From JBBRHQ01 sp963781345 (GTDB taxonomy: Bacteria > Actinomycetota > Thermoleophilia > Solirubrobacterales > 70-9): 64,000 bases of DNA. Location: positions 186,001 through 250,000 of the forward strand of contig CAWAFQ010000003.1 in assembly GCA_963781345.1 (NCBI GenBank), written 5' to 3'. The notes beneath the pieces were generated by a model, which worked only from the letters and a program-made list of their open reading frames with translations, was not told where the DNA came from and searched no databases. The translations under genes were made by a program, and so were the position numbers. This document shows positions 1 through 7,739 of this stretch, one piece after another (position 1 is the stretch's first letter; the number at the start of each line of letters is the position of its first letter).

Positions 1-699
1 GTTGTCTATGAGCGCGACGCCGGCCCCGGCGTCTTCGAGCAGGAGGCCGAGGCCAGCGGCGTCACGATCGAGTGGTGGCTTGCGACGGAGGAGGATTCCC
101 CGCCCGACGATCCCGAGCGCTACGACGCGCTGATGGTCTTCGGGGCCTCGACCCATATCGACCAGGAGGAAGAGAATCCCTGGCTACGCGAGCACAGGGC
201 CCTGCTGCCGGAACTCCTCGCCCGCGAGATCCCGTTGCTCGGGGTCTGCCTCGGCTCCCAGCTTCTGGCCGCAGCCGCAGGCGCGCCGCCGCAGCGCCTC
301 GCGAGTCCCGAGATCGGCTGGTCGGAGGTCGCACTCACGCAAGAGGGCCTCGACGACCCCGTCGCCGGCGGGTTGCCGCCGAGATTCAGCGCCTTCGAGT
401 GGCACAGCTACGCGGCCGCGCTTCCCTCCGGTTCGGTCGCCCTCGCCGAGAACGACTCCTGCCTGCAGGCCTTCCGGGTCGGCGAGTGCGCCTGGGGCGT
501 CCAGTTCCACCCCGAGGTGACGCTCGCCGACGCCGAGTCCTGGATCCGCGACATCAAGGAGGACTCCGACGCCGCCCGGATCGGGATCGACCCGGTGGAG
601 TTCGTCGCCGAGACCCGTCGGGCGATGCCCACCTGGAATCGCCTCGGCCGCGTTCTCTGCGGCGGATTCCTCGATTTCGCCCGGACCCGCGCGCGCTGA
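1..699 (+). CDS. Class I glutamine amidotransferase (GMP-synthase-like), 5' end outside window
   Basis: The frame is open from base 1, so the start lies upstream; 232 residues are visible. The nucleophile elbow GVCLGSQ (Cys about residue 83 of the visible part) and the FHPEV motif (His170, Glu172) give the Cys-His-Glu triad of class I GATases. Such stand-alone domains hydrolyse glutamine or gamma-glutamyl amides; many actinobacterial members are annotated only as GMP-synthase-like. It converges on a minus-strand amine-catabolic operon, and a role in gamma-glutamyl compound turnover is possible but is inference. No synthetase domain follows. Confidence 0.85.
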   Translation, partial: VVYERDAGPGVFEQEAEASGVTIEWWLATEEDSPPDDPERYDALMVFGASTHIDQEEENPWLREHRALLPELLAREIPLLGVCLGSQLLAAAAGAPPQRLASPEIGWSEVALTQEGLDDPVAGGLPPRFSAFEWHSYAAALPSGSVALAENDSCLQAFRVGECAWGVQFHPEVTLADAESWIRDIKEDSDAARIGIDPVEFVAETRRAMPTWNRLGRVLCGGFLDFARTRAR

Positions 700-742
700 G
701 CCGGCCCCCCGGCAGCCCCGCTGAACCGACCCGGCGAGAGCG

Positions 743-1490
743 CTACTCGGGCGTGAGGTAGGCGCCGGAGATTCCGCCGTCGACCATGAAGGTCGATCGC
801 GGTGACGAAGGAGGAGTCGTCGCTGGCTAGGAAGAGGGCGCCCTGGGCGATCTCGCGGCTCTCTCCGAAGCGCCCGACAGGGATGTGGACGAGCCTGCGG
901 CGCGCCTTCTCCGGGTCCTTGGCAAAGAGCTCGCGCAGAAGCGGCGTGTTGACCGGGCCCGGGCAGAGCGCGTTGACGCGGACCCCTCGGTCGCCGAACT
1001 CGACCCCGAGCTCGCGCGAGAGCGAGAGCACGGCCCCCTTCGAGGCGGTGTAGGAGATCTGCGATACGGCGGAGCCCATCACGGCGACGATTGACGCCGT
1101 GTTGATCACCGACCCGCCGCCGGCGTCGAGCAGGTGCGGAATGCCGTGCTTGCAACAGAGGAAGACGCTCCTGAGGTTGACGTCCTGAACCCGCTGCCAC
1201 GCGTCGAGCGAGGTCTCGAGCACCGAGGTGTCCTCGGTGGGATTGATGCCGGCGTTGTTGAAGAGGACGTCGAGGTGGCCGCACTCATCGCGGGCCCGCG
1301 CGTACATCGCCCGCACCTGCTCCTCGTCGCTGACGTCGGCGCGCAGGGCCAGGTCGCCGACCGCGCCCTCGTCGAGATCGACCCCGACGACGGTCGCACC
1401 CTCCTCGGAGAAGAGCCTCGCTGAGTCGGCCCCGATTCCGCTCGCGGCGCCGGTGATCACGCACACCTTCCCGTCCAGTCGTCCCGCCAT
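743..1490 (-). CDS. SDR family NAD(P)-dependent oxidoreductase (one frameshift)
   Basis: A classical short-chain dehydrogenase: the cofactor motif TGAASGIG lies near the N-terminus, NNAG and the catalytic YTASK follow, and the C-terminus reads FMVDGGISGAYLTPE once the frame is restored. The ATG at 1490 gives MAGRLDGK, the usual SDR beginning. One extra base at about 793-799 shifts the last 18 codons; removing it gives a normal 248-residue protein ending at 743. It follows the aldehyde dehydrogenase by 7 bp and is the last gene of the operon that starts with the permease at 6659. The substrate is not predictable. Confidence 0.85.
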
Positions 1491-1497
1491 CTTTCCC

Positions 1498-2859
1498 TCA
1501 GCTCCCCTCGATCGAGTAGTAGACGTTCTTGACCTCGGTGTAGGCCTCGAGCGCGTCGGGGCCGAGCTCACGGCCGATCCCAGACTGCTTGAAGCCCCCG
1601 AACGGGGTCGAGACCCGCACCGAGCTGTTCGAGTTGATCGAGATGACCCCGGAGTCGATCGCCCTCGCGACCCGGATCGCGCGGGCGCCGTCGCGGGTCC
1701 AGACCGAGCCCGAGAGACCGTAGATGGTGTCGTTTGCGATCGCCACCGCCTCCTCCTCGCCCTCGAACGGGATTACACAGGCGACCGGGCCGAAGATCTC
1801 CTCGGCGGCGGCGCGGTCGCTGTTGGCGACCGGCGCAAGCACGGTCGGCGCAAACCAGTATCCGGGGCCCTCAGGGGCGGAGCCACGAATGGCGACCGGG
1901 GCCCCGTCCGGCACGTAGGAGGAGACCGTCTCGAACTGGTCGGCCGAGATCAGCGGGCCCATCGAGGTCGACTCCGAAAGCGGGTCGCCGACCTCGATCG
2001 CGCCCACCGACCGCTCCAGCGCCTCCATGAAGGTGTCAAGCCCGGAGCGCTCGACGAGGATGCGCGAGCGCGCGCAGCAGTCCTGGCCGGAGTTGGCGAA
2101 CACGGCCCCCGGCGCCGCGGCCGCCGCCGCCTCGAGGTCGGCGTCGGCGAAGACGACGTTCGCCGACTTGCCTCCGAGCTCGAGCGTCACCCGCTTGATC
2201 GTCGCCGCAGCGCCGGCGGCGATTCCACGCCCGACCGCGGTCGAACCGGTGAAGGCGATCTTTGCGACATCGGGGTGCTCGACCAGGCGCGAACCGCAGA
2301 CCCTGCCCGGTCCGGCGACCACGTTGAGAACGCCCTCGGGGATGCCCGCCTCGAGGGCGATCCTCTCCAGCTCGAGCGCGGTCAGGGGAGTCAGCTCGGC
2401 CGGCTTCAGCACGATCGTGTTGCCGGCCGCCAGCGCCGGGGCAGCCTTCCAGGAGGCGATCACCAGCGGGAAGTTCCAGGGGACGATCAGGCCGACCACG
2501 CCGAGCGGCTCGCGGAAGGTCATGTCGATTCCGCCGGCGACTGGGATCGTCTGTCCGAGCAGGCGCTCGACCCCGCCCGCGTAGTAGCGATAGGTCTGCG
2601 ACACCATCTCAATCTCGCCGCGGGCGTCCGAGATCGGCTTGCCCGCGTTCCGGGCCTCCAGCCTGGCCAGCTCCTCGTGGCACGAGTCGAGGGCATCGGC
2701 GAGCCGGTGAAGGAGTGCGGCTCGATCGCCCGGCGCGAGTGCCCGCCAGGCGGGGAAAGCGGCCTTTGCCGCGGCCACCGCCACGTCAACCTCCTCGACC
2801 CCGGCCCGCGGGATCTCGGCCATCACCTTCTCGGTGGCGGGCTCGATGACCGAGATCAA
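1498..2859 (-). CDS. Aldehyde dehydrogenase (PuuC/betaine-aldehyde type)
   Basis: A 453-residue NAD(P)+-dependent aldehyde dehydrogenase. The general base lies in LELGGKSANV, the catalytic Cys in NSGQDCCAR, and the fold landmarks PWNFP and FTGSTAVG are present. It is slightly short of the usual 480-500 residues because the N-terminal extension is brief. Its start overlaps the stop of the gamma-glutamyl hydrolase gene by 4 bp. Beside that hydrolase and a glutamine-synthetase-like ligase, the likely job is to oxidise a (gamma-glutamyl-)aminoaldehyde, as PuuC does; other aminoaldehydes such as betaine aldehyde remain possible. Confidence 0.9.
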   Translation of the reverse strand: MISVIEPATEKVMAEIPRAGVEEVDVAVAAAKAAFPAWRALAPGDRAALLHRLADALDSCHEELARLEARNAGKPISDARGEIEMVSQTYRYYAGGVERLLGQTIPVAGGIDMTFREPLGVVGLIVPWNFPLVIASWKAAPALAAGNTIVLKPAELTPLTALELERIALEAGIPEGVLNVVAGPGRVCGSRLVEHPDVAKIAFTGSTAVGRGIAAGAAATIKRVTLELGGKSANVVFADADLEAAAAAAPGAVFANSGQDCCARSRILVERSGLDTFMEALERSVGAIEVGDPLSESTSMGPLISADQFETVSSYVPDGAPVAIRGSAPEGPGYWFAPTVLAPVANSDRAAAEEIFGPVACVIPFEGEEEAVAIANDTIYGLSGSVWTRDGARAIRVARAIDSGVISINSNSSVRVSTPFGGFKQSGIGRELGPDALEAYTEVKNVYYSIEGS

Positions 2860-3644
2860 CGCGGCACCTCCTCCGCTTCGCGTCCGCCGGAATCACTGCC
2901 CGGCATCTCCTCCGCTTCGCGTCCGGGGATGCCGGGGTTATCCGCGGCTTGGATTAGGGCGCTGATCACGCGGCTCTTGGTGTCCTCCTCGGGGTGCCAG
3001 AGGACTCCGAGGACGAAGTTGTCTCCCGGCAGCTCGATCGCTTCGATCACTTCCTCCCCCACCGACCATCCGCTGACGACGAGCCCCTCCCCCACCCGGT
3101 CCACTCCCTGATGGTGATGGGACTTGACTGTGATCCGCTCGGCGCCAGCGGCCTGCGCGGCGAGCGAACCGGGCTTCAGGCGGACCTCATGGTCACCGAA
3201 GGTCCCGGGGGTGTGACGATGCTCGTCGTGGCCGATCCGGTCGGGCAGGTGCTGGTCGAGGGTCCCGCCGAGGGCGACGTTGACCAGCTGCATCCCGCGG
3301 CAGATGCCGAGCACCGGCATCCCGCGCTCAATCGCGCCCCGGGCCAGGGCCAGTTCGAAGCGGTCGCGCTCGGGCCAGGACCCCTTCGTCTCGGGGTGGG
3401 GCCCGGCGCCGTAGGTCGCGGGGTCGATGTCGGAGCCACCGGCGAGCAGCAGAGCGTCGACCCGGTCGAGCACTCGGTCAGGTGCGTCGAGCGCGGCGGG
3501 ATCGGGTGGGAGCAGGAGGGCAACGGCCCCCGCCGCCTGCACGGCGGTCGCATACGAGCGCGGCGCCATCGTCACCGTCTCCTCCCAGGCGCCCCACCGG
3601 ACCCGCTCGACGGCGGCGCAGATCCCGACCGCGACGGCACTCAC
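2856..3644 (-). CDS. Gamma-glutamyl-gamma-aminobutyrate hydrolase family protein (PuuD-like)
   Basis: A 262-residue class I GATase-like hydrolase of the peptidase C26 family. GICRGMQ carries the nucleophilic Cys and LWHPEED the catalytic His/Glu. The family cleaves gamma-glutamyl-GABA to glutamate and GABA after the aldehyde dehydrogenase step. Both ends overlap neighbours by 4 bp, so translation is probably coupled. The C-terminal tail is odd: a GREAEE segment occurs twice 13 codons apart because of a 24-bp direct repeat (see 2863-2925), and the tail beyond the conserved domain is probably dispensable. Confidence 0.88.
   Translation of the reverse strand: MSAVAVGICAAVERVRWGAWEETVTMAPRSYATAVQAAGAVALLLPPDPAALDAPDRVLDRVDALLLAGGSDIDPATYGAGPHPETKGSWPERDRFELALARGAIERGMPVLGICRGMQLVNVALGGTLDQHLPDRIGHDEHRHTPGTFGDHEVRLKPGSLAAQAAGAERITVKSHHHQGVDRVGEGLVVSGWSVGEEVIEAIELPGDNFVLGVLWHPEEDTKSRVISALIQAADNPGIPGREAEEMPGSDSGGREAEEVPR
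2863..2925. repeat. 24-bp direct repeat, period 39 bp, inside hydrolase 3' end
   Basis: Copies at 2863-2886 and 2902-2925 differ at one base. The 39-bp period equals 13 codons, so the duplication stays in frame and adds a second GREAEE-type segment to the C-terminus of the hydrolase. Confidence 0.85.
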
Positions 3645-4969
3645 AGCCGCTCGAAGCCCCGGTAGCGCTCCCAGTCGGTGACGGTGGCCTCGAAGGCGTC
3701 GATCTCGACCTGGGCGCGGTTTAGATAGTGGTCGACCATCTCCTCGCCGAAGGCGTCTTTCGCGACCTCGCTGCCGGCGAAGAGATCCCGGGCGTCGTAG
3801 ATGTTGTGGGGGACGCGGGGAGCGTCGGACTCGTAGGCGTTGCCCGTCTGCTCTGCCTCGAGCTCCAGCTCGGAGTCGATTCCGTGGAGGCCGGCGGCGA
3901 TCATCGCGCTCAGCGCCAGGTAGGGGTTGACGTCGGCGCCCGGGAGGCGGTTCTCGACCCGCAGCGAGGGGCCGTGGCCGACGACGCGCATCGAGCAGGT
4001 CCGGTTGTCGTGCCCCCAGGCCACCGCGGTGGGCGCGAACGAGCCGGCCGCGAAGCGCTTGTAGGAATTGATGTGGGGGGCGTAGAGAAGCGTCATCTCG
4101 CGCATGCAGGCGAGCTGCCCGGCGACGAAGCGCTCAAACATCTGCTGGTCGGAGCCGAAGACGTTGGTGCCGTCCCCATGCGAGAGCGAGCAGTGGATGT
4201 GGCACGAGTTGCCCTCGGCCTCGTTGAACTTGGCCATGAAGGTGATCGAGAAGTCCTCCTGGGCCGCGATCTCCTTGGCCCCGCTCTTGTAGATCGCGTG
4301 CTCATCGGCCTGCGCCAGAGCCTCGCCGTAGCGGAAGTTGATCTCGTGCTGGCCGAGGTTGCACTCGCCCTTCGAGTTCTCGACCACCATGCCCGCCGCC
4401 GCCATCTCGTTTCTGATCCGGCGGATCAGCGGCTCGACCCGGGCGCTGCCGAGCAGCGAGTAGTCGATGTTGTAGAGGTTGGCCGGCTCGAGGTCGCGGA
4501 ACCCCTTCTTCCAGGCGCCCTCGTAGGAGTCCTTGAAGACGATGAACTCGAGCTCGGTCGCGGCGCTCGCCGTCAGCCCGCGCTCGGCGAGGCGGGCGAG
4601 CTGGCGGCGGAGGATCTGACGGGGTGAGGCGACGACGTCGGAGCCGTCCGCCCAGCGCAGGTCGGCCATCACCATCACCGTCGCCTCGTGCCAGGGAACC
4701 GGCCGCAGCGTCGAGAGGTCCGGCTTCATCTCGAAATCGCCGTACCCCTGCTCCCACGACGCCATCGCGTAGCCGCCGACAGTCTCCATGTCGACGTCGA
4801 CCGCAAGCAGGTAGTTACAGCCCTCGGCCCCGTGCTCGAGGACCTCGCCGAGGAAGTGGGAGGCGGTCAGGCGCTTGCCCTGGAGTCGCCCCTCCATGTC
4901 GGCGATCGCGAGGAGCACGGTGTCCACCGTGCCCTCCGCGACCGCCTTCTTCAGCTCATCGAGCGTCAC
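3641..4969 (-). CDS. Glutamine-synthetase-like ligase (gamma-glutamylpolyamine synthetase candidate)
   Basis: A 442-residue GS-fold enzyme with TELEFIVF, GQHEINFRY and the CHIHCSL, HDNRTCSMRVVG active-site segments. It lacks the adenylylation-site context of housekeeping GlnA and is shorter. In this setting (permease, hydrolase, aldehyde dehydrogenase) the family usually ligates glutamate to putrescine, another polyamine or ethanolamine (PuuA, GlnA3/GlnA4-like). The start is GTG 4969; a TAACGT hexamer at 4979-4984 (reverse strand), 9 bp before it, may be an internal leaderless promoter in the 49-bp gap after the permease. The substrate is inferred from neighbours only. Confidence 0.85.
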   Translation of the reverse strand: MTLDELKKAVAEGTVDTVLLAIADMEGRLQGKRLTASHFLGEVLEHGAEGCNYLLAVDVDMETVGGYAMASWEQGYGDFEMKPDLSTLRPVPWHEATVMVMADLRWADGSDVVASPRQILRRQLARLAERGLTASAATELEFIVFKDSYEGAWKKGFRDLEPANLYNIDYSLLGSARVEPLIRRIRNEMAAAGMVVENSKGECNLGQHEINFRYGEALAQADEHAIYKSGAKEIAAQEDFSITFMAKFNEAEGNSCHIHCSLSHGDGTNVFGSDQQMFERFVAGQLACMREMTLLYAPHINSYKRFAAGSFAPTAVAWGHDNRTCSMRVVGHGPSLRVENRLPGADVNPYLALSAMIAAGLHGIDSELELEAEQTGNAYESDAPRVPHNIYDARDLFAGSEVAKDAFGEEMVDHYLNRAQVEIDAFEATVTDWERYRGFERL

Positions 4970-5018
4970 GCATGGAGAACGTTACGCCGTTCCTCTGCCG
5001 AGAAGGTGCACGACGCCC

Positions 5019-6659
5019 CTAGACCTGCTCGGCGAGCCCGACCGGCGGCGCCGCCTCCGAGTGCGGCTGGCCGGTGAACGTCCTCCGGGCCCCGGCGAAC
5101 CAGAGCACGGCCGCCCAGAGGATCACGACGAGCAGCGCCGCGGGCGCGTAGTTGGCCGAGTGGATGTCCCAGGTGGAGTCCCACGGGACCGCCGCCGGCA
5201 CCGTGGGCAGCAATCCGGCGATGGTCATGATCACGACCCAGGTCACCGCGATCGGATTCATCCACTTCCACTTGCGCCCGAGATTCCATTCGTCCGCCGG
5301 CTCGAACTCGTCGCCCATGCGCCAGCGCAGGTAGATCGGGATCGCGTAGGCGATGTAGAGCCCGATCACGGAGATCGAGACGACCGCGTAGAACGCGAAC
5401 GGGAGCACCGTCCCGGGCGCGCCCCACAGCGCCGGGATCGTGAGCAGCAGGGCGGCTAGCGCCATCGAGAGCACCGCGTTGAACGGCACCCTCGCCGCGT
5501 TGACCTTGGCGCAGGTGTTCGAGAGCGGCCCCAGACCGCCGTCGCGCGAGAACGCGAAGCACATCCGCGAGGCGCTGGTCAGACAGGCGTTACCGCAGAA
5601 CAGCTGGCCGACCGTGCAGATGATCAGCAGCAGCTTGAACGAGGAGGTGGTCAACGCCTGGCTGAAGATGGCCAGTGAGGACCCGGCGCCGAAGCCGTTG
5701 TCGGCGCTGGAGACGAAGCCGGAGTTCTGCACGGCGAATGTGATCGCCAGTAGGACCAGCCAGCCGATGATCGCCGAATAGAAGATCGACTGCCATACCC
5801 CGCGCGCCGCGTTCTTCGCCGCGCCGTGCGTCTCCTCCGAGATGTGCGCCGAGGCGTCGATATCCGGTGATCGTGTACTGCGTCAGCAGGAACCCGATCG
5901 GGACCAGGTACAGGAAGAAGAAGAGGCCACTGTTCGAGCCGCCGTTGAAGCCGGAGTTGTTGATCCGGTTGCCGAACACGAAGCTGAAGTTCTGGTGGTT
6001 GTCGGGCACGAAGATGAGCAGGCCTATGATCACCGCGGTACCGACCACGTGCCACCAGACCGAGACGTTGTTGATCACCGCGAGTAGGTGGGTCCTGAAG
6101 ATGTTGAGGATCACGGTCAGGAGGAGGATGATCAGGAAGAGCCCGAAGGTCTCGGCGAGAATGTGGCTCGTGTCGCCGAAGTTCACGCCGAAGATCGTCA
6201 CCTGGTAGAGGCTGAGGATCACGTTGAGGAAGCCGGCTGCGGCGTAGTCGACCGAGGCGACCACCGCGACCAGGCCGATCAGGTTGAACCAGCCCGTGAA
6301 CCAGGCCCAGGCCGGGCCGCCGAGGCGCCCCGCCCACCAGTAGATGCCCCCCGAGGTGGGGAACTTGGCGACGAGCTCGGACATCGAGAGCCCGATGACG
6401 AGGATGAACGTCGCCACCAGGGGCCAGCCGATCGAGATCGCGATCGGGCCACCGTTGTTCCAGGCGAAGGCGTAACTGGTGAAGCACCCGGCGAGGACCG
6501 AGATGATCGAGAACGAGATCGCGAAGTTCGAGAAGCCACTCCACGCCCGGTTCAGCGTCTGCTTGTAGCCCAGCTCGGCAAGCAGCTTTTCATCGGCGTC
6601 CGGGGGGGCGGCGGCGTCCTGGGGGCGGCACCTGGAGCAGCTCCGGCGGAATCTGTCAT
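5019..6659 (-). CDS. APC-family amino acid/amine permease (two frameshifts)
   Basis: The restored length is 546 residues with about 12 hydrophobic segments. It has the APC signature near FPTSGGIYWWAG and a C-terminal half continuing through NSGFVSSADNG. Two single-base errors break it: a missing C in the C5 run at 6621-6625, just after the start, and an extra base at about 5857-5860. Correcting both gives one continuous permease of the amine/GABA/polyamine class. ATG 6659 has a GAGGAGAGGA ribosome site just upstream. As the first gene of the operon it probably imports the amine that the following enzymes degrade. Confidence 0.85.
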
Positions 6660-6704
6660 TGATCCTCTCCTCAGCTCACGGCCCGATCAACTCGAAAAGG
6701 TGTA

Positions 6705-7739
6705 TTGATCCGACCTATGGACGATGAAACCCTAAGCGCCAACCCGGACGGCAGTCAACCCCCATCCGCCGGAAGTGTCGTCGGAGACTCCGGAGGGTTG
6801 GCCGCAATCGTCGAGGAGCTCGAGCCGCGGCTGGGACCGCTGGAGGGCGAACCGGCACCGCTCGAGGGCGGAATCACCAACCGCAACTTCCGCGCCCGCC
6901 TAGGGGGCCGCGACTACGTCATCCGCGTCCCCGGCAAGGAAACCTCGCTGCTCGGGATCGACCGCCTCGCGGAGATGCGCGCGAACGAGCTGGCGGCACG
7001 GATCGGGATCGCTCCGCCGGTCGCCGCCCGGCTCGAGGACCCGCCCTGCCTGGTGACCGGATTCGTCGAGGCGCGCGAGATGTCGAGCGAGGAACTGCGG
7101 GCGCCTGAAAAAATCACGGCGGTCGCCGAGGCGCTGCGGGCGTTCCACGACTGCGGCGAGTCGGTGCCGACGGAGTTCGACTCGTTCCGTCTTGTCGAGA
7201 CCTACGCCGAGACCGCAGCCGAGCGGGGAGCCGAGGTTCCGGCCTCCTTCACCGAGTCGTGCGCCGCCGCGGCCCGGATCGAGGAGGCTCTGGGCGGGCC
7301 CGAGCACGAACCCGTCCCCTGCCACAACGACCTCCTCGCGGCGAACTTCCTCGATGACGGCGAGCGGATCCGGATCGTCGACTGGGAGTACGCGGGCATG
7401 GGCGACCGCTACTTCGACCTAGGCAACTTCTCGGTCAACAACGGGCTCGACGACGAGCAGCAGAACCTGCTCCTCAGCGCGTATTTCGGAGAGCGCCCAC
7501 CCGCTAGCCGGCTTGCCGCGGAGCACCCGAGCGCCGCGGGGCGGCTTGCCGCCCTACGGTTGATGATGTTCATGTCGGACTTCCGCGAGGCGATGTGGGG
7601 GGTCGTGCAGGGCGCCGTCTCAGAGCTCGACTTCGACTTCTCCGACTACGCCGAGAAGCACTTCTCGCGGCTGCGCGACGCGGCGGCCGACCCCCGCTTC
7701 TCGCAATGGCTCGAGGAGGCCCGTGGCGCCCCGGGCTGA
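6705..7739 (+). CDS. Choline/ethanolamine-kinase-like phosphotransferase (APH fold)
   Basis: A 344-residue APH-fold kinase. The Brenner motif CHNDLLAANFL, the metal-binding IVDWEYAG and a following YFDLGNFSVNN block resemble bacterial choline kinase (LicA) rather than antibiotic kinases. It probably phosphorylates a small amino alcohol. The start is uncertain: TTG 6705 has AAAAGG 4 bp upstream, while ATG 6717 would suit a leaderless mRNA. It is divergent from the permease, and its 3' end overlaps the next gene by 17 bp, tying it to the methylamine-type oxidoreductase. A role in choline or ethanolamine handling is inferred. Confidence 0.8.
   Translation: MIRPMDDETLSANPDGSQPPSAGSVVGDSGGLAAIVEELEPRLGPLEGEPAPLEGGITNRNFRARLGGRDYVIRVPGKETSLLGIDRLAEMRANELAARIGIAPPVAARLEDPPCLVTGFVEAREMSSEELRAPEKITAVAEALRAFHDCGESVPTEFDSFRLVETYAETAAERGAEVPASFTESCAAAARIEEALGGPEHEPVPCHNDLLAANFLDDGERIRIVDWEYAGMGDRYFDLGNFSVNNGLDDEQQNLLLSAYFGERPPASRLAAEHPSAAGRLAALRLMMFMSDFREAMWGVVQGAVSELDFDFSDYAEKHFSRLRDAAADPRFSQWLEEARGAPG

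Noticed and set aside
6685..6710. GATCAA/TTGATC inverted repeat as an operator between permease and kinase genes
   Set aside because: Six-base arms with a 14-base spacer are expected by chance in this composition, and the right arm would include the TTG start codon.
6705..7739. Aminoglycoside resistance kinase
   Set aside because: The motif spelling (CHNDLLAANFL, DWEYAG, YFDLGNF) resembles choline/ethanolamine kinases, and the neighbours are amine-metabolism genes.
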